Shown: positions 6,592 through 8,059 of the stretch, piece after piece | How positions within the stretch are numbered: the first letter of the stretch is position 1 | Layout: each line of letters starts with the position of its first letter | NCBI GenBank assembly: GCA_021772705.1 | Contig: JAJFLN010000761.1 | Span: 1-8,059, forward strand | Direction of reading: 5' to 3' | Length of the DNA: 8,059 nucleotides | Source of the DNA: Candidatus Cloacimonadota bacterium | GTDB taxonomy: Bacteria > Muiribacteriota > UBA6191 > JACPRK01 | Program-made: the position numbers and the translations under genes | Notes under the pieces: generated by a model | Told to the model about the DNA's origin: nothing | Seen by the model: the letters and a program-made list of their open reading frames with translations, nothing else | Databases searched by the model: none

Positions 6592-8059
6592 ATGAAGGAG
6601 AAGGAACAGCTAGGGAAGATCCTCCAAGACATGGGACTCCTGACGCAGGATCAACTCGAGGAGGCCCTCAACCTCCAGGAGATGTCCGGGGAGAAGCGCC
6701 TGGGAGAGATCCTCCTGAAGATGGGCGTCATCAAGGAAGAGGAGCTGGCCTACGTCCTGGGTACGCAGCTCAACCTGCCCGTGTTCTCCCTGAAGAACGT
6801 GGAGATCCCCAAGAACATCCTGACCCTGGTTCCCGAAAAGCTGATCAAGAAACACCTGCTCCTCCCCTTCAGCCTCCAGGACAATGTCCTGACCGTGGTC
6901 ATGTCCGATCCCCTGGACATCTTCGTCATCGACGACATCCAGTATCAGACCGGCTATCAGGTCCAGGAGGCCATCGGCCTCAAGAGTGAAATCTCGGAGA
7001 TCATCAACCGCTACTTCTCCAGCTCCTCCGAAGAACTCAAGGAAGCCGTCGAGGAGCTCAAGGACGCCTCCCTGGAGGTCGTGGAGGGCTCCACGGCCGT
7101 CAACCTGGAGCAGAAGGATTCCCCCACGGTCAGCATCGTCAACAGCGTCATCAACGAGGCGATCCGCCGGAGGGCATCGGATATCCATATCGAGCCGAGG
7201 GAAACTCAGCTCTCCATCCGGTATCGCCTCGACGGTGTGCTCCAGGAAAACAACCTCCAGGTTCCCCCCAAGACCCAGGGCGAGATCATCAGTCGTATCA
7301 AGCTGCTAGCCAACATGGACATCTCGGAGAAGCGGCTCCCCCAGGACGGTCGTATCAAGGTGAAGACCACGGTCCAGGAAAAGACCATCATGGCTGACCT
7401 TCGTATCAACACCCTTCCGATCTATCGGGGCGAGAAGGTGGTCATCAGAATCCTGGACAAGTCGGCCTTGAACCTGACCCTGACCGATGTGGGATTCTCC
7501 GACGACAACCTGAAGATCTTCCAGGTCATCTCGAAGAAGCCCTCGGGCATCATCTTGATGACGGGCCCCACCGGTTCCGGCAAGACGTCCACACTCTATG
7601 CGGCCCTGAATTACATCTGTACCCCGGAGATCAACATCACCACCGTGGAGGACCCGGTTGAGTACGAGATTGCCGAATTCAACCAGGTCAACATCCAGGC
7701 CAAGATCGGCCTCAACTTCGGCCGGGCCTTGCGGGCCATCCTCCGTCAGGACCCCGATGTGGTCCTCATTGGAGAGGTTCGAGACGAGGAAACCGCCAAG
7801 ATCGCCATCGAGGCCGCTCTCACGGGTCACCTCGTCTTCTCCACCCTTCACACCAACGATGCTCCCAGCTCTGTCAATCGCCTCATCGAGATGGGCATCG
7901 AGCCCTATCTCGTCAGCTCCACAGTCCGAGGCATCGTCGCCCAGCGACTGGTCCGCCGGCTCTGCGTCAGGTGCAAGACCAAGCTGAACATCGCTCCCGA
8001 GAAGCTGGAGCAGCTTGGCCGCACTTACAAGGTGGAGGCCCCGAAGCTCTTCCGCCCCA
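6592..8059 (+). CDS. pilB: Type IV pilus extension ATPase PilB (PilB/GspE family), 3' end missing
   Basis: The frame is open from the ATG to the right edge (489 codons); PilB is usually about 560-570 residues, so roughly 75-80 are missing. The product is a hexameric cytoplasmic ATPase that powers pilin assembly at the inner-membrane platform (PilC). Residues 6-59 carry the two MshEN half-motifs, followed by LNLPVF and the rest of the N-terminal domain to about 140. A charged linker leads to SDIHIEP (196-202). The catalytic core has Walker A GPTGSGKT (325-332), Asp box EDPVE (353-357), Walker B VVLIGEVRD (390-398, Glu395) and the His box from TGH to STLHTND (411-423). Cys458 and Cys461 are the first CxxC of the zinc-binding tetracysteine motif. 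GspE or MshE of a related system is possible, since the decisive neighbours (pilT, pilC, pilin) lie outside. Confidence 0.88.
   Translation, partial: MKEKEQLGKILQDMGLLTQDQLEEALNLQEMSGEKRLGEILLKMGVIKEEELAYVLGTQLNLPVFSLKNVEIPKNILTLVPEKLIKKHLLLPFSLQDNVLTVVMSDPLDIFVIDDIQYQTGYQVQEAIGLKSEISEIINRYFSSSSEELKEAVEELKDASLEVVEGSTAVNLEQKDSPTVSIVNSVINEAIRRRASDIHIEPRETQLSIRYRLDGVLQENNLQVPPKTQGEIISRIKLLANMDISEKRLPQDGRIKVKTTVQEKTIMADLRINTLPIYRGEKVVIRILDKSALNLTLTDVGFSDDNLKIFQVISKKPSGIILMTGPTGSGKTSTLYAALNYICTPEINITTVEDPVEYEIAEFNQVNIQAKIGLNFGRALRAILRQDPDVVLIGEVRDEETAKIAIEAALTGHLVFSTLHTNDAPSSVNRLIEMGIEPYLVSSTVRGIVAQRLVRRLCVRCKTKLNIAPEKLEQLGRTYKVEAPKLFRP
6607..6768 (+). other. MshEN-type c-di-GMP-binding double motif in the ATPase N-terminus
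   Basis: Residues 6-29 and 36-59 are two copies of the 24-residue MshEN motif, RLG-x2-L-x3-G-x-(I/L)-x4-L-x3-L-x2-Q, separated by six residues. Copy 2 fits fully (RLG at 36-38, Gly45, Ile47, Leu52, Leu56, Gln59). Copy 1 has Gln6 in place of Arg, with Leu17 at the Ile position. The double motif is the known high-affinity c-di-GMP site of MshE and some PilB proteins. Binding here is predicted, not shown. Confidence 0.7.

Noticed and set aside
6610..7188. Minus-strand frame of 192 codons opposite the ATPase
   Set aside because: Its Asp/Leu/Gly-rich translation is the mirror of the ATPase codons; all catalytic motifs are on the plus strand.
7306..7851. Minus-strand frame of 181 codons opposite the ATPase core
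   Set aside because: Shadow of the conserved Walker region; no independent evidence.

Overview
The window holds two divergent, incomplete genes separated by about 640 bp of non-coding DNA. Neither end of the window is a gene boundary.

Left, minus strand (1-5947): one uninterrupted reading frame of at least 1,982 codons that runs off the left edge. I translated it end to end and found no stop or frameshift. It starts with a signal peptide and is built almost entirely of extracellular beta-sandwich modules. Six IPT/TIG-like Ig domains alternate with nine PPC-like domains, each PPC-like domain opening with a DDHP-type tetrad. These are followed by two CARDB-like repeats cut by the window edge. 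The modules follow a regular higher-order pattern, (IPT-PPC)(IPT-PPC-PPC), repeated three times. No enzyme domain is visible, so a giant secreted or surface protein, probably adhesive, is the best reading.

Middle (5948-6591): no convincing gene. It holds a cluster of direct and inverted repeats resembling an NtrC-type enhancer site, a good sigma-54 (-24/-12) promoter match reading right, a weaker sigma-70-like match, and two perfect inverted repeats in what would be the leader of the right-hand gene.

Right, plus strand (6592-8059, cut by the edge): a PilB/GspE-family secretion ATPase with an N-terminal MshEN-type module (a known c-di-GMP receptor fold), Walker A, Asp box, Walker B, His box and the first CxxC of the zinc motif. 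PilB of a type IV pilus system is the most likely identity.

The organism is a Gram-negative-type bacterium of moderately high GC with type IV pili and large secreted multi-domain proteins. Acidobacteriota or a deltaproteobacterial-type lineage would fit, but the sequence does not settle this. A working hypothesis is that the window joins a pilus motor under sigma-54 and c-di-GMP control to a giant surface protein, both relevant to attachment. The functional link between the two is inference from divergent position only.
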